A stretch of DNA of 64,000 nucleotides, from assembly GCF_900143645.1 (NCBI RefSeq), contig NZ_FRFD01000005.1, positions 433,739 through 497,738 on the forward strand, written 5' to 3'. This DNA is from Anaerocolumna xylanovorans DSM 12503. GTDB taxonomy: Bacteria; Bacillota; Clostridia; Lachnospirales; Lachnospiraceae. The notes below the pieces were generated by a model, which did no database searches, was not told where the DNA came from, and saw only the letters and a list, made by a program, of their open reading frames with translations. This document shows, one piece after another, positions 51,253-60,322 of the stretch. The translations under genes and the position numbers were made by a program. Each line of letters opens with the position of its first letter. Positions within the stretch are counted from its first letter, which is position 1.

Positions 51253-53588
51253 ATAATATCATAAAACAAATAATTGAACATAGAGACATAGATAAAATTT
51301 TTAGAAAAGTATTGAATAATTTATATATCATTGGACCGGTATCAATCACAGATATGGAAATTTTATTATACTTAAACATATATGCTCCCGAAGAGTTTGT
51401 TAATTATAAAAATGAGATATTAAAATATATGGGTGTTAATTATAAAGAAATTCCAGTTGAGACATTAACAGATTCAATATTTGGAATGTATAAGAAATAT
51501 GTAAGTGAACAGTATAATTATACTTATACACCTGTACAAGTAAGTATTGTCAAGGGAATAAGTAACAATCAATGCTTTAGTTTTTCGGCTCCAACAAGTA
51601 CAGGAAAATCATATGTATTTCGAAATATAATAGAAAATAGTGAGTTAGATGTGGTTGTTATAGTTCCTTCAAGAGCATTAATTAATGAATATTATTTTAG
51701 AATTTGCAGACTAATAACTGATAAAACCGTGAATATATTAACATTTATTGATAAGATAAATACAAAATATGCCAAAAGAAATGTATTTATTGTAACTCCT
51801 GAAAGGTGTAAGGAGTTATTTAAACACAAAGACGAATTTAATATAGAATATTTTATGTTTGATGAGGCTCAATTAAGTGATGAAGATTCGAGTCGTGGTT
51901 TGTATTTTGATAGTATAGTGCGAAGAATTCAAAAAGCATATCCAAATTCTAAATTTATATTTGCGCATCCATTTGTTAAAAACCCGGAAGCACAAATAAT
52001 AAAAAATCATTTTGATGAGAATAAGTCATATTCATATCAATATATTCAAAAAAATGTGGGACAGATGTTTTTAGTCTATGAGAAAGATAATTATTACCAC
52101 TTCGGAATTGATAAAAAAATGATGGGCAGTCAGAAGATTTTATGTAATTTTGATCCAATTGAAAAAGCTATTAAGTCGGGTGGAAGTGTTTTGGTTTATA
52201 CAAGTAAGGCCAGTATATATAAAAAGGAAGTATTTGATGAATTTGACCGTTACATAAGGATGTGTACGAGTATTACAGATATAGCAGCCAAAAAGTATAT
52301 TAGCCAGATAAAGAGCTATATAGGAGCGACTGATAAAGAGGATAGTGATATGTATTCACAGATGCTTCATTTGCTAAAACATGGTGTAGTTGTTCATCAT
52401 GGTTCTCTTCCTCTTCAGGCAAGAATGATACTTGAACGTTTTACACAAGAAGGGTTTTGTCGAATTTGTTTTGCCACATCGACTTTAGAACAAGGAATTA
52501 ATATGCCTTTTGAAGTGGTTTTTTTAAATACATTTAAGGCAAGTAAACCGTTAGCTTTAAAAAACTTAATCGGGCGAGCAGGAAGATCAACATTAGAGAA
52601 TAAGTTTGATTATGGCTATATCATTATGCATAAAAATAATATGTCAAAGTTTAGAGAAATTTTTTTGGCAGAGGATACGTTAAAAGAAGTTTCATTGCTT
52701 GATGAGGATAATGTTAACGATGATTATAAAGATTTTAAAGAGGCAATTTTAACAGGAACTTTATCGGATAAATATAATCTAACAGAAAAGCAATTAGAAA
52801 AATTATCTCAACGTAGTACCGACGAAATCATTGAGAGATTGTTGGGGGATATGTTTTGTAATGATGTGCTTATTTCTCTTGAAACCATTAATCAAGATCC
52901 GCAATACAAGCTTAAAATCTATAGGCATTTCGAAGAATTATATGAAATGTATCTTGATAGAAGAATGTATGATGGAGAAAAGAGTGTATTTGATACGGCT
53001 ATAAAAATAATGATATGGAAAATCCATTGTAAAACTTTTAAAGATATTTGTTTTTATAGATATTCCTATGCTAGTTGTTTGCAAAAAAGAAAAAGTTTAC
53101 AAGCTGAAATTAAGAACGCTGATGGGTTTAATAAAATAATTAGCCAAAGAGAATTAGATGGTCTATATGCTGCCTTTGTTACAGAATGCAAGGATATACC
53201 AGATAAAAACATTAGGAATTTTAGTATGTTTGGTAATAGGGAAGTGAAAGCCAAAGATGTGGATTATGATAGAATAGTTTTTGACACTTACGATTATTTG
53301 GATAAAATTATCGGATTTAAGTTAAGTGATATTTTTTATGCAGCATTTGCACAATACTATGAAAGAACAAATGATATAAGAGCAGATAAACTTGCTAAAT
53401 ATGTGAAATATGGCACAGATAGCATGAGACATATTTGGATGTTGAGATATGGTCTGACTTTTGAAGATATAGAATGGGTGGAGGAATATATTGATGATAT
53501 AAATGAAGAAGAGATAAAGTTTAAAACAGAAATTAAGCAAATTGATGAAACACGATATAATTTAGTCGCTCGCTTTATTAACAATTAA
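51249..53588 (+). CDS. hamB: Hachiman anti-phage helicase HamB
   Basis: 779 residues, coupled to hamA by an ATGA overlap. Superfamily 2 helicase motifs are Walker A APTSTGKSYV near 114, DEAQ in YFMFDEAQLSDED near 205, ATSTLEQGINMP near 410 and motif VI LIGRAGRS near 440. A long C-terminal part follows that the standard helicase domains do not explain. HamB is thought to detect DNA intermediates and free HamA for DNA degradation. Both genes appear intact, so the system may be active. Confidence 0.88.
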   Translation: MNNIIKQIIEHRDIDKIFRKVLNNLYIIGPVSITDMEILLYLNIYAPEEFVNYKNEILKYMGVNYKEIPVETLTDSIFGMYKKYVSEQYNYTYTPVQVSIVKGISNNQCFSFSAPTSTGKSYVFRNIIENSELDVVVIVPSRALINEYYFRICRLITDKTVNILTFIDKINTKYAKRNVFIVTPERCKELFKHKDEFNIEYFMFDEAQLSDEDSSRGLYFDSIVRRIQKAYPNSKFIFAHPFVKNPEAQIIKNHFDENKSYSYQYIQKNVGQMFLVYEKDNYYHFGIDKKMMGSQKILCNFDPIEKAIKSGGSVLVYTSKASIYKKEVFDEFDRYIRMCTSITDIAAKKYISQIKSYIGATDKEDSDMYSQMLHLLKHGVVVHHGSLPLQARMILERFTQEGFCRICFATSTLEQGINMPFEVVFLNTFKASKPLALKNLIGRAGRSTLENKFDYGYIIMHKNNMSKFREIFLAEDTLKEVSLLDEDNVNDDYKDFKEAILTGTLSDKYNLTEKQLEKLSQRSTDEIIERLLGDMFCNDVLISLETINQDPQYKLKIYRHFEELYEMYLDRRMYDGEKSVFDTAIKIMIWKIHCKTFKDICFYRYSYASCLQKRKSLQAEIKNADGFNKIISQRELDGLYAAFVTECKDIPDKNIRNFSMFGNREVKAKDVDYDRIVFDTYDYLDKIIGFKLSDIFYAAFAQYYERTNDIRADKLAKYVKYGTDSMRHIWMLRYGLTFEDIEWVEEYIDDINEEEIKFKTEIKQIDETRYNLVARFINN

Positions 53589-53705
53589 TCTACTTGAACC
53601 TTATGATACATTGCAAGTGATTATATGCAAATGTCAATACTCCTACAATGACTTATATATTATTACTTTGAAATTAAATTAATCTATTTCAAGGAGGATG
53701 ATTAT

Positions 53706-54641
53706 ATGTCAGCAAATGTAGAAACCATGTTTTACACAAGAGAAAAACCATGGCACGGATTAGGAACCAGAGTGGAGAATGCTCCACTCTCGGCAGATGC
53801 ACTCATTATGGCAGGACTTAACTGGAATGTTGTTCAACAGTCCGTTATAACCGAGGAGGGTATTGCACTGGAGGGTTATAAGGCAAATATCCGTGATACG
53901 GACAATAAGGTGCTTGGAGTTGTGACAGATCGCTATAAGGTCGTCCAAAATACGGAGGCCTTTGCCTTTACCGATGCACTCTTGGGCGAGGGTGTCCGCT
54001 ATGAAACAGCTGGATCGCTTCAGGAAGGCAAAAGGGTATGGCTTTTAGCAAAGCTTCCACAGGAATACATTATTACCGGGGAGCGAATCAGCCCTTATCT
54101 TGTATTCTTTAATTCTCATGATGGCTCCGGTGCCATCAAGGCAGCTATCACTCCAATCCGCGTGGTGTGCCAGAATACATTGAATCTGGCGTTAAACACT
54201 GCAAAGCGTAGTTGGGCTACCATTCATACCGGAAACATGCAGAACAAGTTAGAAGAAGCCACACAGACACTATTTCTTGCCGAGAGGTATATGGATGAGC
54301 TTGGGAAGGAGATTGAAGGATTACAGCGTGTGAAATTGATTGACCAGAAGGTATCCGAATATATTGATCTTCTCCTTCCGGTTCAAAGTGATGCCAGCGA
54401 ACAGCAGAAGAAAAATATTATCCGCTTAAAGGATGAAGTCAGAGCGAGGTACTATGATGCCCCAGATTTAAGGCATGTGGGTAAGAATGCTTACCGCTTT
54501 ATCAATGCAGTATCTGATTTCGCGACCCATGCTGCACCTCTCAGAGAAACAGTGAATTATAAGGAAAACCTGTTTTTAAAGACAATAGAAGGAAATGCCC
54601 TGATTGACCGGGCGTACCAGATGATGAAAGCAATCGCTTAG
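53706..54641 (+). CDS. DUF932 family protein
   Basis: 311 residues with AAGGAGG upstream. The start SANVETMFYTREKPWHGLGT and the motifs GYKANIRDTDNKVLGVVTDR and VFFNSHDGSGAIKAAITPIRVVCQNTL are the DUF932 (phage/plasmid-like protein TIGR03299) pattern. Its role is unknown, but such genes regularly sit with RadC, YqaJ and RecT genes in Clostridia elements. Its higher GC and codon use resemble the following genes and differ from the Hachiman genes before it. A terminator follows. Confidence 0.88.
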   Translation: MSANVETMFYTREKPWHGLGTRVENAPLSADALIMAGLNWNVVQQSVITEEGIALEGYKANIRDTDNKVLGVVTDRYKVVQNTEAFAFTDALLGEGVRYETAGSLQEGKRVWLLAKLPQEYIITGERISPYLVFFNSHDGSGAIKAAITPIRVVCQNTLNLALNTAKRSWATIHTGNMQNKLEEATQTLFLAERYMDELGKEIEGLQRVKLIDQKVSEYIDLLLPVQSDASEQQKKNIIRLKDEVRARYYDAPDLRHVGKNAYRFINAVSDFATHAAPLRETVNYKENLFLKTIEGNALIDRAYQMMKAIA

Positions 54642-54646
54642 TATTA

Positions 54647-54678
54647 CCCCATTGCCGTTTTGGTAATGGGGATTTTTT
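54647..54678 (+). terminator. Rho-independent terminator after the DUF932 gene
   Basis: CCCCATTGCC and GGTAATGGGG pair around GTTTT with one G-T pair; ATTTTTT follows. Confidence 0.85.
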
Positions 54679-54719
54679 GTGCCATTTTTCAGGCAATGAA
54701 TAGGGAGGTAGCTTAGTTT

Positions 54720-55253
54720 ATGAGTAAGCAAGAAGAGGTCATACAGTTAATGAAGAATCCGGTACCAAAGAAAAGGGTTGGCATTATCAAGACCCAGATT
54801 ATCAAGGAAGGCTCACTTCTTTATGAGGTTCGCAGATTCAAAACACCGGGAGAAGCAGCCGGACTTGTCAAAGGATTATTTGAATATGCAGATCGTGAAA
54901 TGATGGTAGTTGTTTCTCTTGATGCAAAGAACACACCGTTAGCAGTTGAAATTGTTTCGGTAGGGACAGTGAATTCTTGCCTTGTACAAATAAGAGAGAT
55001 ATTTAAACATGCCATTCTGGATAATGCTGTGAATATTATTTGCTTTCACAACCATCCTTCCGGCATACCGGAACCATCGCAGGAGGATCTTGATGTTACG
55101 AAGCGGTTAGAGGAGGCAGGCAGACTGCTTGGAATTGGGCTGTTGGATCATATTATTCTTGGTGAAGATGGCCAGTACGTCAGCTTACAGGAAGAAAAAA
55201 GAATTAAAAATGGGTATATCGATTTACAGATGAAGGAGGATTTTCAATTATGA
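54720..55253 (+). CDS. RadC-like JAB-domain protein
   Basis: 177 residues with GGGAGG upstream. The JAB/MPN metal site is CFHNHPSGIPEPSQEDLD (about residues 109-126), with Glu in VEIVSVGTVN. Element-borne RadC-like proteins lack the N-terminal helix-hairpin-helix of chromosomal RadC, as here. Function is unsettled: a metalloprotease or nuclease-like role in element maintenance or anti-restriction has been proposed. It overlaps the YqaJ gene by 4 bp. Confidence 0.87.
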   Translation: MSKQEEVIQLMKNPVPKKRVGIIKTQIIKEGSLLYEVRRFKTPGEAAGLVKGLFEYADREMMVVVSLDAKNTPLAVEIVSVGTVNSCLVQIREIFKHAILDNAVNIICFHNHPSGIPEPSQEDLDVTKRLEEAGRLLGIGLLDHIILGEDGQYVSLQEEKRIKNGYIDLQMKEDFQL

Positions 55254-56179
55254 AGAAGCTGATTTCAACCATAGGATTAAGTCACGAAGAGTGGTTAAAA
55301 TATCGCAAAATGGGGATAGGTGGATCGGATGCAGGTGCCATCTGTGGATTAAATCCCTATTCCAGTGCAATCCATGTATATCAAGATAAGATGAGTGAAG
55401 AAATTGAGGATAGGGATAATGAAGCAATGAGACAGGGAAGAGATCTGGAGGAGTATGTGGCAAGCCGCTTCATGGAGGAAACGGGATTAAAGGTTCGTAG
55501 AGCAAATGCAATTTTTTATAATGAAGAGCATCCCTTTATGTTCGCCAATGTCGACCGCCTAGTAGTTGGTGAAAATATCGGTCTGGAGTGTAAGACGGCT
55601 AATCTTTTCAATGCGGACAAATGGAAGGGGGGAGATGTTCCGCCTCACTACCTGCTCCAATGCTATCACTATATGGCGGTAACCGGAGCAAAGGCATGGT
55701 ATATTGCAGTTTTGATTCTTGGAAAGGAATTTAAGTATGCCAAGGTTGAAAGGGATGAGGAAATTATAAATAACCTAATTAAGCTGGAAATGGATTTCTG
55801 GAACAACCATGTATGCAAAGGAATTATGCCTGAACCGGATGGTTCCAAACCGGCAGATGAGTTAATTAACCAATATTTTGGAACTGCCCGTTCTGATACT
55901 GCTCTACTTCTACAGGGATTTGATGAAGCCCTTCAGCGAAGAGAGGAATTAAACGGTATAATTGAGCGTCTGGAACAGGAAAAGCGAAGGATCGAGCAAG
56001 AAATCAAACTCTTTATGGCTGATGCAGAGACAGCAGCAAATACTTCATACCGGATTACTTGGAAGAATACAGCAACAGCAAAACTTGATGTGGAACGGCT
56101 GAAGCAGGAAAGACCAGATATTTACGAGAAATACTGTAAGGTCACCAACAGCCGTAGATTTCTGGTGAAAGCGGCATAG
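55250..56179 (+). CDS. YqaJ family viral-type exonuclease
   Basis: 309 residues. SHEEWLKYRKMGIGGSDAGA (about 11-30) with GLNPYSS is the YqaJ opening. The nuclease site is seen in ANVDRLVVGENIGLECKTAN (about 96-115), where Asp and the Glu-x-Lys pair belong. The C-terminal 60 residues contain a coiled-coil-like region (RREELNGIIERLEQEKRRIEQE). With the RecT protein encoded 18 bp downstream it forms a Red-like end-resection and annealing pair. It is translationally coupled to the RadC-like gene. Confidence 0.92.
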   Translation: MKKLISTIGLSHEEWLKYRKMGIGGSDAGAICGLNPYSSAIHVYQDKMSEEIEDRDNEAMRQGRDLEEYVASRFMEETGLKVRRANAIFYNEEHPFMFANVDRLVVGENIGLECKTANLFNADKWKGGDVPPHYLLQCYHYMAVTGAKAWYIAVLILGKEFKYAKVERDEEIINNLIKLEMDFWNNHVCKGIMPEPDGSKPADELINQYFGTARSDTALLLQGFDEALQRREELNGIIERLEQEKRRIEQEIKLFMADAETAANTSYRITWKNTATAKLDVERLKQERPDIYEKYCKVTNSRRFLVKAA

Positions 56180-56197
56180 AAGAAGGAGGAAATGGAC

Positions 56198-57028
56198 ATG
56201 ACTGATATCAAAACGGCATTAGAAAAGAAAACGGAAAACCAGGATGTGAAGCTTACAAAAAATATGAGTATTGCAGATATGGTCAAGGTGCTGGAGCCAG
56301 AGATTAAGAAGGCTCTACCATCGGTGATTACCCCAGAGAGGTTTACAAGAATGGCACTGTCTGCCCTTAATAATACACCGAAGTTGGCAGAATGCTCCCA
56401 GATGAGTTTTCTGGCGGCACTCATGAATGCGGCACAATTAGGGCTTGAGCCGAATACCTCCTTAGGTCAGGCTTACCTGATTCCTTATCAGAATAAGGGG
56501 AAAATGGAATGCCAGTTCCAGCTTGGCTTCAAAGGAATGATAGATCTTGTCTATCGCAATGAAAAGGTACAAACTATACAGGCGCAATGCGTCTATGAGA
56601 ATGACATATTTGAGTATGAGCTTGGGCTAAATTCGAGATTGATACATAAGCCAGCTCTCTGTAACCGGGGAAAAATGATATTAGTATATGCTCTGTTTAA
56701 GCTGGACAATGGAGGCTTTGGTTTTGAGGTCATGAGTAAGGAGGACATTGATCTCCACGCACAGACCTATTCCAAAGGTTTTACAAGCCAATACAGCCCA
56801 TGGAAAAGTAATTATGATGATATGGCAAAAAAAACTGTGATCAAAAAGGTACTAAAATATGCTCCGTTAAAGACTGATTTTCAAAGAATTTTGACAACAG
56901 ATGAAACGGTAAAAACGGAACTTTCCGTTGATATGTCAGAGGTGCAGAACGAGGATGTAATCGATGGACAGTATCAAGTGATGGAAAAATCGGCAGAAGG
57001 TAATCAGAAAGATGTGAAGGAGGATTAG
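56198..57028 (+). CDS. recT: RecT family single-strand annealing protein
   Basis: 276 residues from ATG 56198, 8 bases after GGAGG; ATG 56192 is too close. The RecT pattern is LPSVITPERFTRMALSAL, FLAALMNAAQLGLEPNTSLG and FQLGFKGMIDLVYRN. It anneals complementary strands after the YqaJ exonuclease resects ends, and could repair or circularise the element. The C-terminus is acidic and variable as in other RecT proteins. Confidence 0.94.
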   Translation: MTDIKTALEKKTENQDVKLTKNMSIADMVKVLEPEIKKALPSVITPERFTRMALSALNNTPKLAECSQMSFLAALMNAAQLGLEPNTSLGQAYLIPYQNKGKMECQFQLGFKGMIDLVYRNEKVQTIQAQCVYENDIFEYELGLNSRLIHKPALCNRGKMILVYALFKLDNGGFGFEVMSKEDIDLHAQTYSKGFTSQYSPWKSNYDDMAKKTVIKKVLKYAPLKTDFQRILTTDETVKTELSVDMSEVQNEDVIDGQYQVMEKSAEGNQKDVKED

Positions 57029-57031
57029 AAT

Positions 57032-57964
57032 ATGGAACGAAAAGCATTTGGAGATATGATTGTGAAAGAGCTTGCAAAAAAATATGGGGATGAGGTAACT
57101 ATAGAGTTTCGGGAGGTACAGAAAATCAACCATAAAGCCCTTGGAATTACGGCACAAAAGAAAAACAATGTTGTGAGTCCAGTCATTTACCTGGAGGAAT
57201 ATTTTCAAGAGTTGATAAAGGGTAAAAATATCATGGATATTGTAACAGCGATAAGCAGTATAATCGAATGCATCCATCCAGATCCTCGCAAGTGCTATGC
57301 AGAGCTGCAGGATTATGAATGGATTAAGCCCAAATTAAGGCTTAAGGTAATCAACAGGGAAAAAAACAGGGAACTTCTTTGTGAGGTTCCGCATAAAGGT
57401 ATTCTGGATTTGTCAGTTATCCCTTATATCGTCTTGGATCATAGGGGAGAAATGAGCTGCTTGATCCGCCAGACTATGCTTGATATGTGGAAAACATCGT
57501 TTGAGGAGTTATTTGCCCAGGCAGAAGACAATATGAACCAAATGGTTCCACCTTCTATTCAGAAGATGAGCGACTTCATGATGGAAATGCTATTAGATAC
57601 TTCCGGTGACAGTGATGATATAGAAAGTGATGAGCTATTACAGATGCTAAAAGGGGAATCTTCTATTCCGGCTACCGAAAAAGAAATGTTTATTATATCC
57701 AATAAAGAAAAGTTGAATGGAGCATATGCTGTATTTTATAAAGACCTTCTAAAAAATCTGGCACAAAGCCTGAATGCAGATGGTCTTTTTATTTTGCCCA
57801 GCAGTATCCATGAAACGCTGGTTGTTTCTGGTAAAGGTATGAATGCTGCAGACTTAAGAGGAATGGTTCAAGATGTAAACCAGACTACAGTTTCAGAAGG
57901 AGAATATCTTTCGGATAATGTCTATTATTATGATCTTAATTCAGAGGAAATAAGGATTGCCTGA
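57032..57964 (+). CDS. DUF5688 family protein
   Basis: 310 residues, 3 bp after recT, with AAGGAGG upstream. The sequence YGDEVTIEFREVQKINHKAL, then GITAQKKNNVVSPVIYLEEYFQ, and the C-terminal SLNADGLFILPSSIHETLVV match DUF5688, a family common in Lachnospiraceae mobile elements. Function unknown. No membrane segment or catalytic motif is evident. It ends the RadC-YqaJ-RecT cluster and is followed by a hairpin terminator. Confidence 0.82.
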   Translation: MERKAFGDMIVKELAKKYGDEVTIEFREVQKINHKALGITAQKKNNVVSPVIYLEEYFQELIKGKNIMDIVTAISSIIECIHPDPRKCYAELQDYEWIKPKLRLKVINREKNRELLCEVPHKGILDLSVIPYIVLDHRGEMSCLIRQTMLDMWKTSFEELFAQAEDNMNQMVPPSIQKMSDFMMEMLLDTSGDSDDIESDELLQMLKGESSIPATEKEMFIISNKEKLNGAYAVFYKDLLKNLAQSLNADGLFILPSSIHETLVVSGKGMNAADLRGMVQDVNQTTVSEGEYLSDNVYYYDLNSEEIRIA

Positions 57965-57977
57965 CCGGGCAATCCTT
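57953..57977 (+). terminator. Hairpin terminator at the end of the DUF5688 gene
   Basis: GGATTGCC (57954-57961), loop TGACC, GGGCAATCC (57967-57975), overlapping the stop codon. The T run is weak (TTCCCC). Confidence 0.55.
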
Positions 57978-58023
57978 CCCCTGTAATTCTGAAACAGGAT
58001 TTATCTTTGGTTATATATTATCA

Positions 58024-58106
58024 CTATAGAAAGTCTGGGACGAACCCAGAACCGTACGCGAGGGGGGACATAGAAATCTACCACGCAATATTTTGACTTT
58101 CCATAG
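58024..58106 (+). ncRNA. Structured RNA candidate of unknown class
   Basis: Outer arms CTATAGAAAGTC (58024-58035) and GACTTTCCATAG (58095-58106) pair with one mismatch. Inside are a hairpin CTGGG-ACGAA-CCCAG (58035-58049) and a second arm GCGAGG (58058-58063) with CCACGC (58081-58086) enclosing TAG-AAAT-CTA. The order is that of a compact folded RNA. It lies in a 278-bp gap after the DUF5688 gene and before the Mor-type activator gene. I recognise no known RNA family, and it could be transcribed from either neighbour. Confidence 0.5.
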
Positions 58107-58242
58107 GGAGAAAAGTATACAAACCATATGGAATTAAAAAGGATATTTACAAGGAAAATGACCATGTCAATCATCAATGAATTGACTTAATAAATGGGCT
58201 AAAATTATGTAAGTCGTTTACAAATATACAGGCGGTGATGGA

Positions 58243-58530
58243 GTGGAAGAAAACCAACCGATTGAGGCTCAGGATTTAGCCGGGATTTATCGGGATATTG
58301 CAGAAATCATTGGGGTAGAAAATGCCCTTCAAATATATAACCATTTGAAGGGGCAACAGGTAACATTTCCAATGAAACTATTTACTACGGATTACATAAT
58401 GAGGCAGGTGATTGATGATAAGAATGGAAAAAGTATAAAGCAGGTAGCTGTAAAATTTAATTATACGGAACGTCATCTGCATAAGATGATAAAGGAATTT
58501 AAAAAGAGGAATACGGAAAAAGAGGCATAA
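58243..58530 (+). CDS. Mor-type transcription activator family protein
   Basis: 95 residues from GTG 58243, preceded by GGCGGTGATGGA. YRDIAEIIGVENALQIYNHLKG (about 15-36), the dimerisation part, and SIKQVAVKFNYTERHLHKMIKEF (about 65-87), the helix-turn-helix, follow the Mor/C family of phage Mu middle and late gene activators. In an integrative element it probably activates a promoter nearby. The secreted-protein gene begins 16 bp downstream and may be its target or share its transcript. Confidence 0.85.
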   Translation: MEENQPIEAQDLAGIYRDIAEIIGVENALQIYNHLKGQQVTFPMKLFTTDYIMRQVIDDKNGKSIKQVAVKFNYTERHLHKMIKEFKKRNTEKEA

Positions 58531-58546
58531 ACATAGGAGGAAATGT

Positions 58547-59965
58547 ATGAAAAAGAGAATGTATCGGATTTTTGCATTTATATTATGCTTTCTATTTGTA
58601 GCAAATTTAATCCCAAATATCAATCCGATTATAAGCAAAGCGGCAGAAAATACAAGTTATTCTGGAATTTTAATGTATGATGCAAATGCAGCATCTGGAG
58701 GTAATACATATGTACCTAAGGATACTAACAATTATACTTTTACTTTAACGGAAAAACAAAAGTGTAAATTCATATTTGAATCAACAGACGGAATTGAATT
58801 ATTGCAATTTGCAATTAGCCAAGGAGAACTAAATTATGGATTTTATAAAGATATTTTTATCAATGATTACAATGAAAGTTCAAATAATGTCATTACGGTT
58901 CAATTAGATCCAGGTGTTTACAATCTTCAAGTATCGCTTCAGAACAGCGATGATACAGCAGCATATGCAGAGTACACTCTAGGAATAGAGTATTTGGCGG
59001 CTGGAGAAGAAGATGAAAAAAATACTGCTGGCAATGATTATACGGACGATAATGATGAAGAATATACAGATGATACGTACGGTTCTGATGAAGAAATAGA
59101 GCCAGAGCTAGAAATAACAGATAAAACTTTAAAGCTTATATCGGGCATGAGTGAAACACTTGATATTAAGGAAAAAGAATATTCAACAAGACCTAGTGAA
59201 ATAGGTAAAATTGAATGGTCATCAAGTAATAAGCAAGTGGCGACAGTTGATAAAGATGGTCTGGTTTTGGCGTATAAATCAGGGACTTGCATTATTACGG
59301 GAAAATATAAAGGAAAGAAATATACGTGTAAGGTTACAGTCGTAAAAACAAAATTTTCAGTACCTGGTAATATTAACTTGGATTATGGCACCCGAAAGGA
59401 AGTTGAATTCAAGGTATCGCCGAAAGAGTACATATTAATTGTTCCTACATCCTATACCTCTACCGATAAAAAAGTTGCTATATATGATGCGGATAAGTAT
59501 GAAATAGTTGCAAAAGGAGCAGGGACATGCAAGATTACTTTTACCTTCTGTAATGGACAAAAAGCCACATGCACAGTAAAGGTAAAGGCTCAGACCTTAG
59601 ATCAAAAACTTAAGTTGCAGGCAGCGTATTCGCTTGATGATCTTAGTATAGAATATAATTCGGTTTCAAAATTATATTTAGCTGATATATACATCAATAA
59701 TAACAATAAGAAAAAGGATATAACTTACGTGGAATTTGCTGTTTTCCAATATGATAATAAAGGAACACGGTTAAATAAATGGAATTCAGATTTTGAATAC
59801 AACGGAACAATATATGCCAATAATTTAAAAATAGTAAACTGTTCAGTAAGCAGTAAGGTGAAAAAAGTACATACTTGTGTTAAAAAGGTATATTATGATG
59901 ATGGTACCACATGGACAAATCCGTTATATTCAACATGGGCAAAAAAATATGCAAGCAAGTTCTGA
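58547..59965 (+). CDS. Secreted protein with bacterial Ig-like (BIG_2) domains
   Basis: 472 residues with TAGGAGG upstream. A signal peptide fills residues 1-32 (MYRIFAFILCFLFVANLIPN). Residues about 33-147 form a beta-rich unit of unknown type. A very acidic linker (about 148-187, rich in Asp, Glu, Thr and Tyr) follows, then two Ig-like units: one with SSSNKQVATVDKDGLVLAYKSG and KYTCKVTVV, the second with ATCTVKVKAQ near residue 345. The C-terminal 120 residues resemble a further beta domain. No cell-wall sorting signal is visible. It is likely exported; its role in the element (adhesion, surface exclusion or protection) is unknown. Confidence 0.75.
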   Translation: MKKRMYRIFAFILCFLFVANLIPNINPIISKAAENTSYSGILMYDANAASGGNTYVPKDTNNYTFTLTEKQKCKFIFESTDGIELLQFAISQGELNYGFYKDIFINDYNESSNNVITVQLDPGVYNLQVSLQNSDDTAAYAEYTLGIEYLAAGEEDEKNTAGNDYTDDNDEEYTDDTYGSDEEIEPELEITDKTLKLISGMSETLDIKEKEYSTRPSEIGKIEWSSSNKQVATVDKDGLVLAYKSGTCIITGKYKGKKYTCKVTVVKTKFSVPGNINLDYGTRKEVEFKVSPKEYILIVPTSYTSTDKKVAIYDADKYEIVAKGAGTCKITFTFCNGQKATCTVKVKAQTLDQKLKLQAAYSLDDLSIEYNSVSKLYLADIYINNNNKKKDITYVEFAVFQYDNKGTRLNKWNSDFEYNGTIYANNLKIVNCSVSSKVKKVHTCVKKVYYDDGTTWTNPLYSTWAKKYASKF

Positions 59966-60322
59966 TTATAATTAAGATATGGTCTTTTTCCTGTTTTTCA
60001 GAGAATTAGTGAAAGAATACAATTCACAAAGGATAAGGAATATTTTATAACAAAGAAAGTTATGAATTTAGATTTAGAAATGACATGTCAAAGGAAAAGG
60101 CAAATAGGTAAGTTCTTAGAGGCATTACATTGATATTTTGTAATGCCTTCTATTTACTTATAATATACAAATATAACAGTATTACAAAAAGTTGTATTTG
60201 CAGTAAAAATGTGGTATATTAATAAAAATTCATTTATTTCCCTTATTTATCTTAGTACTATAGTAGTTAATGTGCTATAATGCTCTTAACGAATGTAAAT
60301 AAATTAAGTGGAGGTGAAAAGT
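59966..60322. other. Intergenic region between the Ig-like gene and the sce7726-like operon
   Basis: A terminator hairpin AGGCATTACA (60120-60129) and TGTAATGCCT (60139-60148) with a following T-rich stretch ends the preceding transcript. A TATAAT box lies near 60281 with a poor -35, and GGAGGTG precedes the ATG at 60323. The rest is AT-rich without a gene. Confidence 0.55.

Noticed and set aside
58024..58106. Group II intron or known riboswitch
   Set aside because: No reverse transcriptase gene nearby and no domain V or riboswitch core that I recognise; left as an unclassified structure.
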